Origin: Pseudoscleropodium purum | Taxonomy: Eukaryota; Streptophyta; Bryopsida; Hypnales; Brachytheciaceae | Assembly (NCBI GenBank): GCA_963969395.1 | Contig: OZ017798.1 | Span: forward strand, 2,604,001-2,668,000 | DNA length: 64,000 bases | Direction: 5' to 3' | Part shown: in pieces, positions 48,658 to 60,414 of the stretch | Layout: the number at the start of each line of letters is the position of its first letter | Numbering within the stretch: position 1 is the first letter of the stretch | Translations under genes and position numbers: made by a program | The notes under the pieces: model-generated | The model's database searches: none | Told to the model about the DNA's origin: nothing | What the model saw: the letters and a program-made list of their open reading frames with translations, nothing else

Positions 48658-49768
48658 TCAATCCGAGTCCACCATGTTACTGTAATTCAGCCCCGACACC
48701 ACAACTCTCCTTCTCCCTCGGAAGTTGCTCAAGGAGCTGTTGGAGCTCGACGAGATGAGCGAGCTGCTGCCATGGTGCTGCGACCGCAACTTGAACGCCC
48801 GGCAATCCGCCCAGTGCATGAGCGGCCAATGCAGGTCCATGGTGATCTTCTCCGCACGCAAGAGAGAGTGCTTCCGACGACTGCTGTTGAAGGAAGCTTG
48901 AGTCTGCAAAGAGGTCGTGAGCGAAGTGCGGCCCAGGTGAGTCTTGGTTCCGAACTCGGGGGCCACGTTCAACTGTCCGATCCAACCAGGCTGGAAACTT
49001 GCAAAGGAACCTGATTGCAAAGGACCCTGCTCGAAACGAAACTCCGCCCTGGGCGTCAAAGGTGCTGAAGGTTCATGGTTCCAGTTCAATGCCTTGCTAC
49101 TGAAATTGCCGTTCCAGTTCAATCCGTTGCTATTAGGGTTGATGCTCAGGTTGTTGTTCCAGTTCAATCCGTTGCTATTGCTGTTGTTGTAGCTTTTGCT
49201 GTTGCTATTGCTGTTACTGTTGCTGTTGGTTTTGATGTTGCTGTTACTGGTGCTGGTGCTGGTGCTGTTGTTGTTCAAGTTGGGTCCCTTGTTGTTCGCA
49301 TCTGGGGTGAGCGGGAGGTTGGAGAGCTGGTTTGGGAGTTGTGGATTGATGCGGACAGTGAGCTGCGGTGCCAGGGGAGTTTCTGCAGCGTTGCTGGGAC
49401 TACCGCCCTCAATTGTACCCGGTACGATGCCCTGTATGATGGCCGGCATGATGATGGGGTCGGCTTCCTGCGCGCTGAAGTCGTCGCAGTTCTCTCCACC
49501 AAGTTCGAAGGAGGTCGACGACATTGAGGAGCCGCGGTAGCTGCTGGTTGAGCCCATGGAGGCTTTGGACTGATGCCCGGATTCGTTCCGGTTGTGGTTG
49601 TGTTGGCTGTTGGTGTTTGCTGTTTTTTTAGGGGTGGTGGGTGCCATGGGCGGAAGCTTGTTGCTCATGGCGAAGGAGCGGAGCGTGTCCACGCCTCCGT
49701 TGCTGCGGATTCGGGAGACGAAGCAGGAGAGGTTGTCGATGAAGTACTGCCTGTCCTTCTTCATGGTC
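48658..49768 (-). CDS. USP gene exon 4: end of USP domain and low-complexity tail
   Basis: The acceptor is GTCCGCAG|GACC. The exon opens with TMKKDRQYFIDNLSC and runs 369 codons to TGA. The middle (about 49130-49290) is an Asn/Ser codon run made of AAC, AAT and AGC triplets, seen on the plus strand as GTT/GCT/ATT triplets. This is a likely site of repeat-length variation. The last 60 residues are Ser/Arg-rich and unrecognised. A strong donor-like site, CCTTG|GTAAGA, lies 35 bp past the stop (exon edge at 48623), so the transcript may be spliced in its 3' UTR or use another 3' end. Confidence 0.7.
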
Positions 49769-52700
49769 CTGCGGACGTACAAGCCTTAGCTTTGTCAGAT
49801 TGTGTCTAGGCTAGCTCTGGGAATGGGATCTAGAGCGTCTGGAAATGTGTACATGCACATTTAAAATGGGTATTAAAATCGCCAAATTCGTTACACGATC
49901 ACGATTCCGGGCTCCAAAATTTGTGACGTTCATCTACTCAAAGGTCTGAAAACTAGGATTGGTATAACTAGGATTGTCATCTAACTATAGATTCACGTTA
50001 CAGGCCGTGCATCCTGAAAAGTGTCAAAGTCTTGGATCCCATATTGATGAATCCGGACTTGAATTCACTAGGAGGATGAGTCTCCTTCAATGGGTGGGCA
50101 AAGGAAGCATTAGAAGATACCTTGGGAAGAGGAAATGACAGAACTCAAAAGCTCTTATCAATTATTGGTTATCACAGAGTTTCTTCTTTCTATCTGTCCG
50201 CGATGGTAGCGTGGACAAATTTTTAGCAGCACCAAGAATGGAACCATATTGAACCAATGTGAACGGAAAAAGTAAAGGCGGGGAATCAACCTGATCGACA
50301 ATTTCTGAAAAAATCTGGCGATTGAAAGTTTCTACAGGCCAAAGTTTCTGACATTCATCTGCACAAACGCTCTGATAAAGAATTACATTCCAGGTCGTAT
50401 GTCCTGAAAAGTACCAAGGTCGTGGAAATCCGCTACTCTAACGAAATTTGGTGGAAGTTTCCGTTGAGGAAATTAATGCATGGAAACTGGTCTGGAAGTT
50501 AAGTCCGGGCTTAACTAGATCGTGAATTGGTACCAAAATAGCAGAGGCTAACATTGATTTTGGCCTGCATCACATTACTGTAAAAAGGGCTAAACATGCA
50601 GAAACAACCCTGCAAACTTGCATAGAACTAAAGGAGACTAAAGAAGGGACTTAAAACACCCGTGTTTGCAGGCTATCCACATGTGAGTCCTGTTTCTGCT
50701 TTTTTTCCCTTCTTGCTTCTCTTCATATGAGGTCACCATTGTCATAATGGTGAGAAATATTGGAAGGGTGTTTCATAAATACTCACGCATCAAACCTGAA
50801 TAACATCTACGGTTTTCTCATGATTCTCTAAAATCAAAATCGAAGGGCTTTCTAAAGAAGAAGCCAAAAGGAGAAAAGAAAAGAATTTCGGAATGTGGAA
50901 ATGGAAGTGGTTTGATAGGTCGGAGGGGCGTGATTCATTTCTGGAGGTTTGCCAAAACCTCTTGTCAAAGTCGGTCTACTTTGGAGTATTTTGGAAGACC
51001 CGTCATCATTCTAACAAGTTTTATGAACAGTTATAAGAGTGGCCTGTTTCAGCCTATTTCTAAAGGAAAATAGGAAAAGACAGGTAAACTAAGATGGGGC
51101 TTGTACAGAAAGAGGTCTTAGTCGAAGCATTAACGTCAATATTCGTTAATTTGGCCAAATTCTACGACTTCGACTCTTATGACGGCACCCAACCTGAAAC
51201 GTAAATCTATCAACCCGTCCTTGGTTCTAGAGCTTTGTGCATACCAATCTCAGTTGCACAATTTCTGGTGCCCAGAATTGCGCCAATGTAACGAAATTAA
51301 CGATCTGAACCCCACAATCCTCCCAGTAATCATATTAAGTCAGGTCCTCATCAACAACAAAGAACTCTACCAACGGTATCACTGTCACTTACTTGTCCAG
51401 AATGACATGGCAGGCGCCCATGGCTTTAGCTTCATCAGAGGCGATCACTTTCGGATTGTTACCGGCTTTCACATCGACCTCCAGCTTGACCTTCACATCG
51501 CAAGCAGCAATACCAGAGTTCATTTTATTGCCAATGATCAAGGCTTCAAGTGAACAAGGAATGAGATTTCTAATTAACTCCTCAATCCAAGTAGTATGCA
51601 ATCCCAGAGTGGAAACGTGAGAAAAGAAATCTTTCTAAAGAAATCTTAATCCGTAAGCACAACAATTCCATATTTTGGATCATCGGAACAGAGTGTTTCA
51701 AATGGGGTGATGCTTTGTCCAAGTAACTTCTCATTCATCCAAAATAATATTTAAGAACCACAATTTCCTAATGATCAACTTGATGAAATTGAGTTTAACA
51801 ATCTAGTTTTTATAAAATATAAGCAAAATATGCAATAATTCCAAAAAGGATTTGGGTGCTAAACGGTGTTAAGCATACCCCTGCTTTCTCACACCACTCC
51901 TTGAGGAACGCGGTTCTCCAAATGGCCTCCTTCTTAGTGGCAATCTCAAACTGGAGCTCCATGATGTTGGGACTATTCCTAGTTGATTGATCCACTCGTA
52001 CCATGAATCCCACTGTCACCATTCCATCAATTGCGCCAAATTTAGAAGAAATATAACTCCAATCTCGCATAGAGAATTGACATGGATTAAGAGTCTGCTC
52101 TTGAAAGACTATGTGACTCTCAATCTAGAACTGCAGGAATTGTCCTCCAACTGCTTTCTACATGAATTATTTCCAGAAAAAGAGCGTTAATTCTCTAGTA
52201 TTAGTTCATGTGAGACGTCTCTCTGGAATGCTTTGTTTTGATTGGCCTTTAATGATAAATTGCTGGCTTTTAGCGTAACATTAAACGTTAATAACCATTT
52301 TAACAAGCAAGATTCCTTGTCCCTCCCACAACAATAAAGACCCCTGTTGAGGTGTTACAAGTCATTAACTGAAAAGCTTCTCTCCAAGAACTTTGAGGAG
52401 GAATATCCCATCTTTGGGGGAGGTGCCTGAAAAAGGTTTGTAGCGGAAACCTCTACAGTAGGTTATAAATGTCATGGGCTTTGGGAAGGTTCTGAACACA
52501 GCTATAAGATTTGAAGTCCTTCAAGGTACCCATGAGTTCACCAACGTGCGTGTTGCAAAAGACTTTCGGTATGCCACCAGAAGTGAATAATGACCCTAAA
52601 TCTCTTGCTTGCTAAACTAGATTAATTCACGTCCATCTTGACAAAACTAGCAAAGCCAGGATACAGTTAAATTTTCTTCTGTACGAAGCTAATCCACTTC

Positions 52701-53363
52701 AATCATCTACATTGACCCATCGTATCTGGCTCCTTGCTGATTGGAAACGTGGAATATCAATCTGTCTTGCTGAAGAAAGAACTACACTGATTTGTCCTAT
52801 TAGTGAGAGGGAAATTAGCGTCACCTAGAAAACTAGTCACCATAATAATTTATTTCTGTGAAAATCGGTACAATACAAGAATATTTCAACCTGTGCTAAT
52901 TCACAGTAGTCTGACTTTGGTAAATTAGTATCACACGCACTATCAGTACAAATCGGTGTAACATCCGTCCCGTACCATAACCAAATCTCTACTCAGCCAT
53001 TTACGGGACCAAGGTGCCAGAGTATCCAGCTATGGATCCCGAGAATCGCATCAAAATGCAGGCAAGAGGCGAATCATCATAATCTAGAGACATTCCCGTT
53101 TTGCAAGAAAAATTCAAGCTTGTGAACGAAGTTGAAAAAAACTTACTGGGATTGGGAATGTGGGTGATAATCCCAAGAATTTTGAGGTGGTCTCCTTTGC
53201 GAACCACGTTTCCCAGCGTCCAGTACACCGCCGCCGGCGCCACGCCTTTGTTGACATCCACCACCACGACCACGGAGCCCTGCTGCACCCCGCTCGGCCT
53301 CGGCGCCGTGGGCTCGGCGATGCTCCGCAAACCCTCGCTTTGCAAACTGATCAGACTCTCCAT
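48658..53363 (-). CDS. USP-domain protein with Asn/Ser-rich C-terminal region, four exons, 519 aa
   Basis: Exons are 53147-53363, 51879-52012, 51393-51490 and 48658-49768. They total 1560 nt, exactly 520 codons with the TGA. All three junctions have GT donors and AG acceptors, and the phases agree (1, 0, 2). Residues 1-149 or so resemble the universal-stress-protein-like (adenine nucleotide alpha hydrolase) domain at the N-terminus of plant USP/kinase proteins: a hydrophobic strand SVVVVVDVNKG (30-40), a helix, KILGIITHIPNPMGF, CEKAGVKLEVDVKAGNNPK, a Glu/Ala helix, GACHVILDKTMKKDRQYF and NLSCFVSRIRSNG. The remaining 350 residues are Ser/Asn-rich with long Asn-Ser runs. The family usually continues into a kinase domain; I see none in this exon or just downstream. 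Substrate and partners are unknown; similar domains bind nucleotides in some USPs. The start is the first Met of the open frame. The USP assignment is fairly sure; the C-terminal end is less so. Confidence 0.75.
49769..51392 (-). other. USP gene intron 3 with inserted miniature elements
   Basis: 1624 bp with donor GTAAGT and acceptor CCGCAG. It contains one recognisable member of the ACGTCAATTTCG-type inverted-repeat family (51132-51304) and two more diverged copies around 49873-50045 and 50315-50460. The intron has therefore grown by repeated insertion. Confidence 0.6.
51132..51304. mobile_element. GTCAATTTCG-type MITE in intron 3 of the USP gene
   Basis: 173 bp with ends AACGTCAATATTCGTTAATT and complement ATCGTTAATTTCGTTACATT. 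The flanks do not match. It lies between exons 3 and 4. Confidence 0.55.
51393..51490 (-). CDS. USP gene exon 3
   Basis: 98 nt encoding VKLEVDVKAGNNPKV through CHVILD plus two bases. The acceptor is GATGTGAAG|GTC and the donor GACAA|GTAAGT. The joined text KAG-VKLEVDVKAG and VILD-KTMKKDRQYF reads smoothly across both introns and matches the expected strand-helix-strand order of the domain. Confidence 0.72.
51491..51878 (-). other. USP gene intron 2
   Basis: 388 bp with donor GTATGC and acceptor GTGAAG. No inserted element recognised. Confidence 0.6.
51879..52012 (-). CDS. USP gene exon 2
   Basis: 134 nt. The acceptor reads GTGACAG|TGGG and the donor GCAGGG|GTATGC. It adds MGFMVRVDQST through EWCEKAG, an amphipathic helix rich in Lys/Glu between the second strand and the next. 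The phase with exon 1 restores NP-MGF, a junction common in this family. The open frame extends beyond both splice sites, so the exon ends rest on the splice consensus and on phase agreement with its neighbours. Confidence 0.7.
52013..53146 (-). other. USP gene intron 1
   Basis: 1134 bp with donor GTAAGT and acceptor GACAG. AT-rich. I see no coding frame and no clear transposon boundary in it. Confidence 0.65.
53147..53363 (-). CDS. USP gene exon 1 (coding part)
   Basis: Encodes residues 1-72 plus one base. It starts MESLISLQSEG and ends in IITHIPNP. The donor is CCCA|GTAAGT, a full consensus, and the exon leaves one base (A) that completes a Met codon with exon 2. The N-terminal 28 residues before the first hydrophobic strand are Pro/Ser-rich and probably disordered. 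GC content is clearly higher than in the surrounding introns. Confidence 0.75.
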
Positions 53364-53502
53364 GGCTATGGTAACCCGTTGGATCAGAGAATGGCGAAGT
53401 TTCTAAGCTCTGATCGACTACACCATGGCGATGATCGGAGAACGCACTCCCAGGAAACTTGTCCCTTCAAGTACCCTCTCGAAAACTCAATGTGGTTAGC
53501 AT

Positions 53503-54070
53503 GGGAAACATTCTAACTCGCTCCTGGTTCCCGAATTCCCTGGCACTTGTTTGAAACTTGTTAAGATACTTAGCCCTGAACAGGCGCTAAAAGATTCCTC
53601 ATAATCTGAAAGTAAGACTTTTCGAAGGGAATCTGTTTCTGATCAAAAGTTAAATCAGTGAGACGATGTTGGTACTTAAGAAACGAAAGTACGTAACCGT
53701 CTGAAACACAAAGCTGACGAAACTAGTTTGAAACCTGCTGAGATATCTGGTTCTGAACACACAATAGAAGACTCCGGATGTAAGCCTTTCTCGATCAAAC
53801 GTTAAATCAACGGAACGATGTTGATACTTACTTACGAAGCGAGAGTAGGTAACATTCTAACTCCCTCCGGTTTATAACCGGGCTCTGTTGCAATCGCTCT
53901 CACTAATTTTCTTGCACTAGTTTGAGTCCTGCCTAGCTACCCTGTTCTGAACAGACTTACACACAATAGAAGACGCCCAAAGTGACCCATCCGATGGGAG
54001 CCTTTTTCTGATCAAAGGTAAAATCAATGAGACGATGTTGGTACTTACAAAGCGAGTGTCCGTAGCAACC
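53503..54070 (-). repeat. Threefold tandem repeat upstream of the USP gene start codon
   Basis: Three diverged units start near 53545, 53722 and 53926 (spacing about 177 and 204 bp). They share phrases such as ACTAGTTTGAAACCTGCTGAG, CACAATAGAAGAC and AATCAATGAGACGATGTTGG. Read in the gene's direction, two of the units carry a splice-donor-like GTAAGTA after CGCTTT or CGCTTC; in the third the GT has decayed. The block lies 140-700 bp before the ATG, in the promoter or 5' UTR. Confidence 0.6.
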
Positions 54071-55260
54071 TAATGCTACGAAACTAACCGTCCTAGCTGG
54101 TCGAAAGCCTTTCTCCTAACGATATTGATTCTTAACAAACCAGCCAGAGCTGCTACTTGCTTTCCGGCCAGTTCAGGTCAAGTTTTTCTCAAGCTTACAA
54201 GAACGAGCTCACATTCACGTGAGTTTGACAGGATCGTACACCTCGCATTGTTGCATGATTCCCTCTCAAAGTCAGTCATGCTCCCGCTAGCCGCTTGGAG
54301 GCACCTGGAATCATTAAATGAGAAGAGCAGCACGTCAAGATGCCATGCTCGCCTCGCTCGCACTTCCTCATGCCAATAATGTCGCCCCAGAAATCGAAGG
54401 CAAAAGAAAAAGGGGATACATACGACAAAGTGCAAACTTAAGGGGAAGCAAATGCAGCCAACCAAGAGCGAGTCCCGCATTAACTTCGGGCCTAGAGAGA
54501 GGATTGCAGCCAAGAAGACGCAAGCTCCGCACGCCTTGAGCCCCAGTTTAGCCCAAATCTCAGGAATCCTCCAGAGCTCCGGGAATAAGTGCGAGATGGC
54601 TATTCCGGTGAAAAACCGAAACAACTACCCCTAGCTCCCAGTCTCCCACTAGCTCCCACCCCATTCTAAATTCCATCTCAGGGCTCCTCAACTGGGGCTA
54701 AATTTAGCAAAGCTGCTTCCAAAAACAACTTGCACCTACACAGAATGTGAATACCAGAGTGTGAAACTTGAAAATTAAGCACACTGAGCAGTGTTTTTAG
54801 CAACTGGAGCTAATTCGGATACTCACAATTGGAGACATTTGGGATTCGCATTCATGAACCAGTCACAAACTGCTGCTGCGAAGGTTGCTTAGCCATTTGT
54901 TAACCAAATTAGCTGCTCTGTTGCTTCAGTTGCTCCTGATTTTGGGGGTGATTTTTTGGGGGTTCAAATTTAAGGAAAGGACAAAAAAAAGTTAACTGCT
55001 CATGATTTGGTGTTGGTTCCCCGCGGCACTAATCGGTGCCCCATCCAGAGTTCGGGACACTGGGTATTGTTGTCTTTATTGCGAGTGCCATAAATGGGCG
55101 CGGGAGGCTTTGCTGGGAGAGTTACGGGAAGGAGACTGGGAAGGGCACGCCGAGCTTCTGCGCGGGCCTCGCTACGAGTTTTTTTTCATTTTTGAATTCT
55201 AGAAAGTTTTGATGTTTTGTTGTTGTTGTTTTTATAATTTTTTATATTATTGTTTTGCAG
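54071..55260. other. GC-richer region upstream of the USP gene
   Basis: Base composition stays balanced to about 55190, then drops sharply to AT-rich. It probably holds the promoter and 5' UTR of the minus-strand USP gene. No confident TATA box was found. Overlapping frames on both strands have no recognised domain. Confidence 0.4.
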
Positions 55261-56090
55261 AAATGGAAGAGTTCATTGCAGAAAGGAGAATTCAATGAAG
55301 CTTTAATTGTTTTTGTTTGAGTGTAAATGAAAGGAAGAATTAGTTGGAAAAGGAAAGAATTCATTGTAGATGAAAGAATGAATCATTACAAATGAAAAGA
55401 AGCATTTGTTACAACCAAGACCTTATTATTATTTTTTACATTGCGAAAAAATATGTATGGGCCTTTGTTGCATGTAGAATCAAGGTCACATTGTTGCATA
55501 GAAAGAAGTATCACTACACATTTCTGAACATTGTCACACTAGGCATTTTTGATGTAGCTAGTCATTTGTTTGCACTAGGCATGCTTCTGAAATCTTTGTT
55601 GCCACACCCATGTTGCAAAGAGTCTTTGTTGCAGATAGTCTTTGTTGCAAATAATATAGAGTGATTGACCTTGGATTCCTACAAATACATGTCTTTGACC
55701 AAAATGAGGATGACATTAGAGAAATTCTAAGCCCTTTGGAAGGCTACTCCAAAGCAATTGAAAAGACTCCACAATTACATTTAACTTTGGTCACAGATTT
55801 GTTTTTTTCCTATATATAGTCATTCACTTGAAGTCATGATGTCTAATGATTATCAATGATTCAAACTCCAAGTATAAGGAGTGAAATAATCATCGTGCAA
55901 GTATTGTAATGCACCTTAACCTTGATTATTGCATACCTTGACATCTACAATCAAGAGTTGATTTAGTGGCATCATGATAGACTTCATTCATTGACAATTG
56001 ATAAGAATGAAGGTCAAAGAATTTGTTTTTATAAAGAATCAATTGTCTATGGTGAATCTTCAAAAGATTTATAATATTTAGAAGATAGAT
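55261..56090. other. AT-rich sequence with TTTGTTGCA recurrences
   Basis: The phrase TTTGTTGCA or close variants recurs about six times between 55460 and 55660. No coding evidence. Confidence 0.35.
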
Positions 56091-56508
56091 CACTCATAGT
56101 CAAATTCAGAAATTGTGTTTGAAGTCAAATTTCAGACCCCATTTAGGCATAGTAGAATGATTTATTTCAAAAAACTTTGAACTAAACAAAGTTGAAGAAT
56201 CAAGGTAGTTTTCATCTCCAAAAATGTATTTGAGTTTTAGAGCCTCCAATAAAAATTTATGGACAAAATTCGGAGAGGATGTATGAAAGTATCAAAGAAA
56301 ATTTCCATTTCAACCTCTTTTAGAATTTTGTCCATAATTTTTTATTGGAGCTCTAAACCTCATACAAATTTTTGAAGATGAAAACTGGATTGACTTTACA
56401 ACTTTGTTTAGTTCAAAATAATTTTTTTTAAATCATTTGACTATGCCTAAATGGAGTTTGAAATTTGACTTTGAACACAATTCCTAGTTTTGGCTTAATT
56501 ATGAGTAG
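56091..56508. mobile_element. 418-bp foldback element
   Basis: Two arms of about 190 bp pair imperfectly: CCCCATTTAGGCATAGTAGA on the left and the complement CTCCATTTAGGCATAGTCAA on the right, with TTATGGACAAAATTC facing the centre on both sides. It is very AT-rich. No clear duplication of flanks. Confidence 0.5.
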
Positions 56509-56575
56509 TTGTGCTCCTATTAATCCTAATTTACACATTTCACATGCATTGTTTTACCTACTACTATCCCACTTG

Positions 56576-56583
56576 TATAAATA
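56576..56583 (+). promoter_or_regulatory. Candidate TATA box
   Basis: TATAAATA followed by a pyrimidine patch CTTCTCTTCTCCTCTTTT. It resembles a plant core promoter, but no gene follows. It could be an orphan LTR promoter. Confidence 0.3.
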
Positions 56584-56608
56584 GCTTCTCTTCTCCTCTT
56601 TTTGAGCC

Positions 56609-57885
56609 CCCTAAATTAAGTGGCTCTTGAAGCTAGTTGGAAAATGTAAAAATATTCTATTTTTTTAGCAACTAGCTTGAAAATTTACTTCATTTTACTT
56701 CATTTTACTTCATTTCATTGAATTTGATTAATTTGCTAATTAATCACCATGTATGCTTATGTAGCTGATTATTAAGTAGACTTCTATTACATCTTCATTA
56801 TTGAAGTCTTGACATTTTTTTACCAAATCCATACACTTTGACAATGCATGGAGTTGTATGCCTGTATTAATTCTCAAGCTATTAACAAATTGGTTTGGTT
56901 ATTCTACAGCAAACCTCTAGAAGGATGAGAATTTTTCTAAAGACACAACTATTTAAAGATAGAACTTCTAAATGTTTGTTAAGTAAACCAACAAATGTTC
57001 AAAACAATTATCAAAGTTAGTAATGGCTTTGCCAATGTCAGCAATCTATACAATTTGTCATTCACTTTAATGTGACAAGGGGAACAAGTAAAGGAATATG
57101 ATTCCTTGTAGCCAAAGTAATTTCAAATGTATTGATTACACAACATTTCTAATGTTGTCAATTCTATATTAAAATCCTATAAGCAAGATCTTGATCGAAT
57201 TTGGATGCATGGCATATTGATGGGAAGTTGTTGGCAACACTTTTCCAATGATATATTATGAGACCAAATTTAAAATTAATATGTCATTTTCAAGCCAAAA
57301 GAAATCAAAAGACTAAAATTTGAATTTGGAGTTTAAAAAATTGGTTAACTTATTGCTTGTACATTCTAATAATTTGTATATATTTATCTGCAAACTCCAA
57401 AGATTTAATTATTTTGAACATGTAAAGGAGAAACTATTTTTTAAAGTACCAAATATATAGGATACAATGCCAAATACATCAATTCAAAATTCAAAGCAAA
57501 TTTATTGAAACAAGTCTTTATAAATTGACAAGAATAGAAGAGTAATTAAAAGCACAATATGAGATTGAAGCCTTCAAAATTAGTTTCCCACTATTATTTA
57601 CCATCCAATATGGTCTAATTCAACATTGGAGTCAATCCACACAAACTTTTGTAAAGCTTTCTTCAAAGACATGTCATTTTCCATTGATTGCCAAAATATT
57701 ATAATTGACCAATCCTAACATTTTTTTGAAAAAATTTCTTCATTTACAAATGCATATATGTTAAATTTGGTGTCATTGAAAAGAATGATGAAATTTTTTG
57801 CAAGCTATTGAAAAATACAACTTGAAGAATATAGTCAATAAAAAGAATACAACTTTGAATTGGCTATTGAAAATTAGCTATAACT
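56609..57885. other. AT-rich sequence, nothing recognised
   Basis: No frame, terminal repeat or tandem array noticed beyond the short TTTACTTCAT repeat at about 56688-56715. Confidence 0.45.
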
Positions 57886-58107
57886 CACTATAAGAGAAAG
57901 GGGTGTTTTAATTGAATTTTTAAGTATAGTTCTCAATATAAGATAATAAGTAATTACCTTTAAGGAAATTTTTAGTAAAAATTTACTAGAAATATATGTG
58001 TTTCTCATAAAATTTTGCTGAAAATCTCATGAAAAGTGATTACCTATAATCTTATGTTTAGGATTATATTTAAAAACTCAATTAAAACACCCCTTTCTTT
58101 CATAGTG
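57886..58107. mobile_element. CACTA MITE with 3-bp target duplication
   Basis: 222 bp with inverted ends of about 90 bp, CACTATAAGAGAAAGGGGTG and CACTATGAAAGAAAGGGGTG. The flanking ACT at 57883-57885 and 58108-58110 is the 3-bp duplication expected for CACTA elements. Confidence 0.75.
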
Positions 58108-58290
58108 ACTACTTGCTAGGTGATCCTTCCATTAGGGTTACATGTTATAATGCCTTGTAAACTTTTTGATGCTCTTGACAAATATACTTGCAAATGTTAT
58201 ATGTTAGACATTATTAAAATTTAAAATTCATCTATAATAAACGTTATTTATACAAATGATTCTAAGACATGTATAGTATTTCTATTTTAT

Positions 58291-59922
58291 CCCTAAAGGA
58301 TCAAGTAGTCATTGAATGATCAACTGGGAATTTGAATAGGTACCTTTGAAGTCAATTTTGAATGGATGTTTATCAAATTTTGACACAAGATAGATACTAG
58401 CTTAACCTTTGTAGAAAAACATTTCACCCCAATTGGATGCCCAAATCAAAAGTTATATGTCTTGAAAGGGGTGATGGACTTGATGAGTATTAGTACCTAC
58501 AAGAAGAGGAGAGAACCTAAGACCTAAAAAAACAAAAACTTCATTGGATTCAATTGGAGGTTGGAAGGAGATTCTTGGATGATTTTTGGTGCACTATGGG
58601 GAAGGAGGAATAAACATTGAAAGACAGAGATGAAGGATACAAAGAAGACAAATTTGGATGGAGTTTGGAAACATTGGAAGAAGAAAATCATAGCATAACA
58701 ATTGAAATTCAACATATGTACATATTCAAAATTATATAAAAGTTTGTTGCAACTAAAATCAAAGTGCAAAATTAAAAGATTGAGAATGTGAAATCAAAAC
58801 AAATTAAAAAATGAACATGCACATGAATTTGTAATGGTTTTGCCTTGATAATATGAAGTCAAAAACTTTTACTTTGTCTATGAAGTTGTTTCTATTTAGT
58901 TGCTCTAATTATATTTGCTCTAGAAGATCAAAGCATCTAAAAAAAATGCTAAGGATTTTGTAATTGTAAATAGGAGGGGTTTTTTTACACATTCAAATTA
59001 ACCTTTAGTACATAATTGATTCCTTAAATAGTTATTTTTTTAAACTTCAAAAGTCTAAAATAATCAATTTCTAATGCATTGTCATAAATAAAAAATTAAA
59101 ACCTTATTTTGGAACTTCGGCCCTACAAAAGTGTATTAAACAAGGCAATGTGTAGAAAAAATTTCAGCTTATTTGACTAAGAGGATTATAATGTTTGAAG
59201 TGAGAAATGAAATTATTTTTCAGTCTTGCAAATTAAACAAGGTCAATAGATTTTGAGTCCTTTTGGAGTAAAATTTTTGTTCTACACAAAAATGAGGATT
59301 TTGACCATTTATAATTATATGATGTTAGCTTTACTCATAAAAAAATTCATAAGAAAATATGGGCTTTAGCTTATTCTAAACCACCTTGCAATGCAATGAG
59401 GTTAAGTAAATTGGAAATATATTAGTCATTTTTTTGATGATTTCTTGCACAATGAAAAAAAATTCATTTGAAATCCAAAATATAAAAATTTAGTTCAAAC
59501 ATCTACAATATGTAGAAAATTTTTCAAGAACTTTGACTTTAAAGATTGCAGGATAATAAGGCTTGCAATTCAAAGAAAATATTTTTTGTTGAAACTATCC
59601 CAACATAACTAACAAAGTTCTATTCTTCTTATAATGTGATTTGAGAACAAATCTTTAAGAAAATTTGTATGCTATACTTTATTAGTTGCATACATGCCAA
59701 ATTTTAAAAGTTGATGAGCATTCTTGCAAAAGATGCCCAAATTGTCCAAGGTGCACAAATAGTTTAGGGTGGCATAACTTTTGATTTAAGTGTCTAATTA
59801 GAAAAAATAGTATTTTCACTAAGTAGGTTTATATTCACACCTTTTGTCAAAATTTGTAAACATCTGACTAAAATTAATAGCATATAAATCTAATACTAAG
59901 ATTTTAAATTGACCTTTAGGGG
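58291..59922. mobile_element. TTAA-family element, copy 4
   Basis: 1632 bp. The left end CCCTAAAGGATCAAG follows TTAT (decayed TTAA); the right end GACCTTTAGGGG precedes TTAA at 59923-59926. The subterminal sequences are inverted copies of each other. The interior includes a block found reversed at 29.3-29.7 kb. Confidence 0.55.
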
Positions 59923-60414
59923 TTAACAAAGGTCATATAGTAATAATTGTATTAATATATTTAGAGCTAGTTTCCTTGTGACCTCCATCCCTATTTTTTA
60001 GTGGAATTATAGTGATGTACATGTTCACTAATATTTTTCAACCTTTCATGGAGATGGCATGTCTTCTAAGAAATTGAAACTTTTTAAGATTGTGTAGCAA
60101 GATCCTCCAACTTGATAGGTTTCCTTTTTATTTTTTTAAACTAAGATAGCTATGTCTCTTACTTTTTTAGCTTCTTTATTGAAACTTTTCTAAGATTTGT
60201 GAATCCTGAAGACCTTTTGGTTGTATTTAGTCTTGTTAACTAAGCACATATAAATGGCCTACCCAATTTTTCCATGATTTGTATGGATTGATTAACACAT
60301 AGGAAGCTATAAGGAAATGAATGGGATGAATGCTATATTTTGTTTACGTTCTTAGTGTAGGTTACAGCATATGTTAAATTGTTGAGTTATGTCACATTAC
60401 AATAGCTTCAAGGT

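Noticed and set aside
49075..49540. Plus-strand Leu/Val/Ala-rich ORFs of 114-150 codons
   Set aside because: They are antisense shadows of the Asn/Ser triplet run in USP exon 4.
54178..54624. 148-codon minus-strand hydrophobic ORF upstream of the USP gene
   Set aside because: No domain or splice link to the gene; frames overlap on the other strand; likely promoter or 5' UTR sequence.
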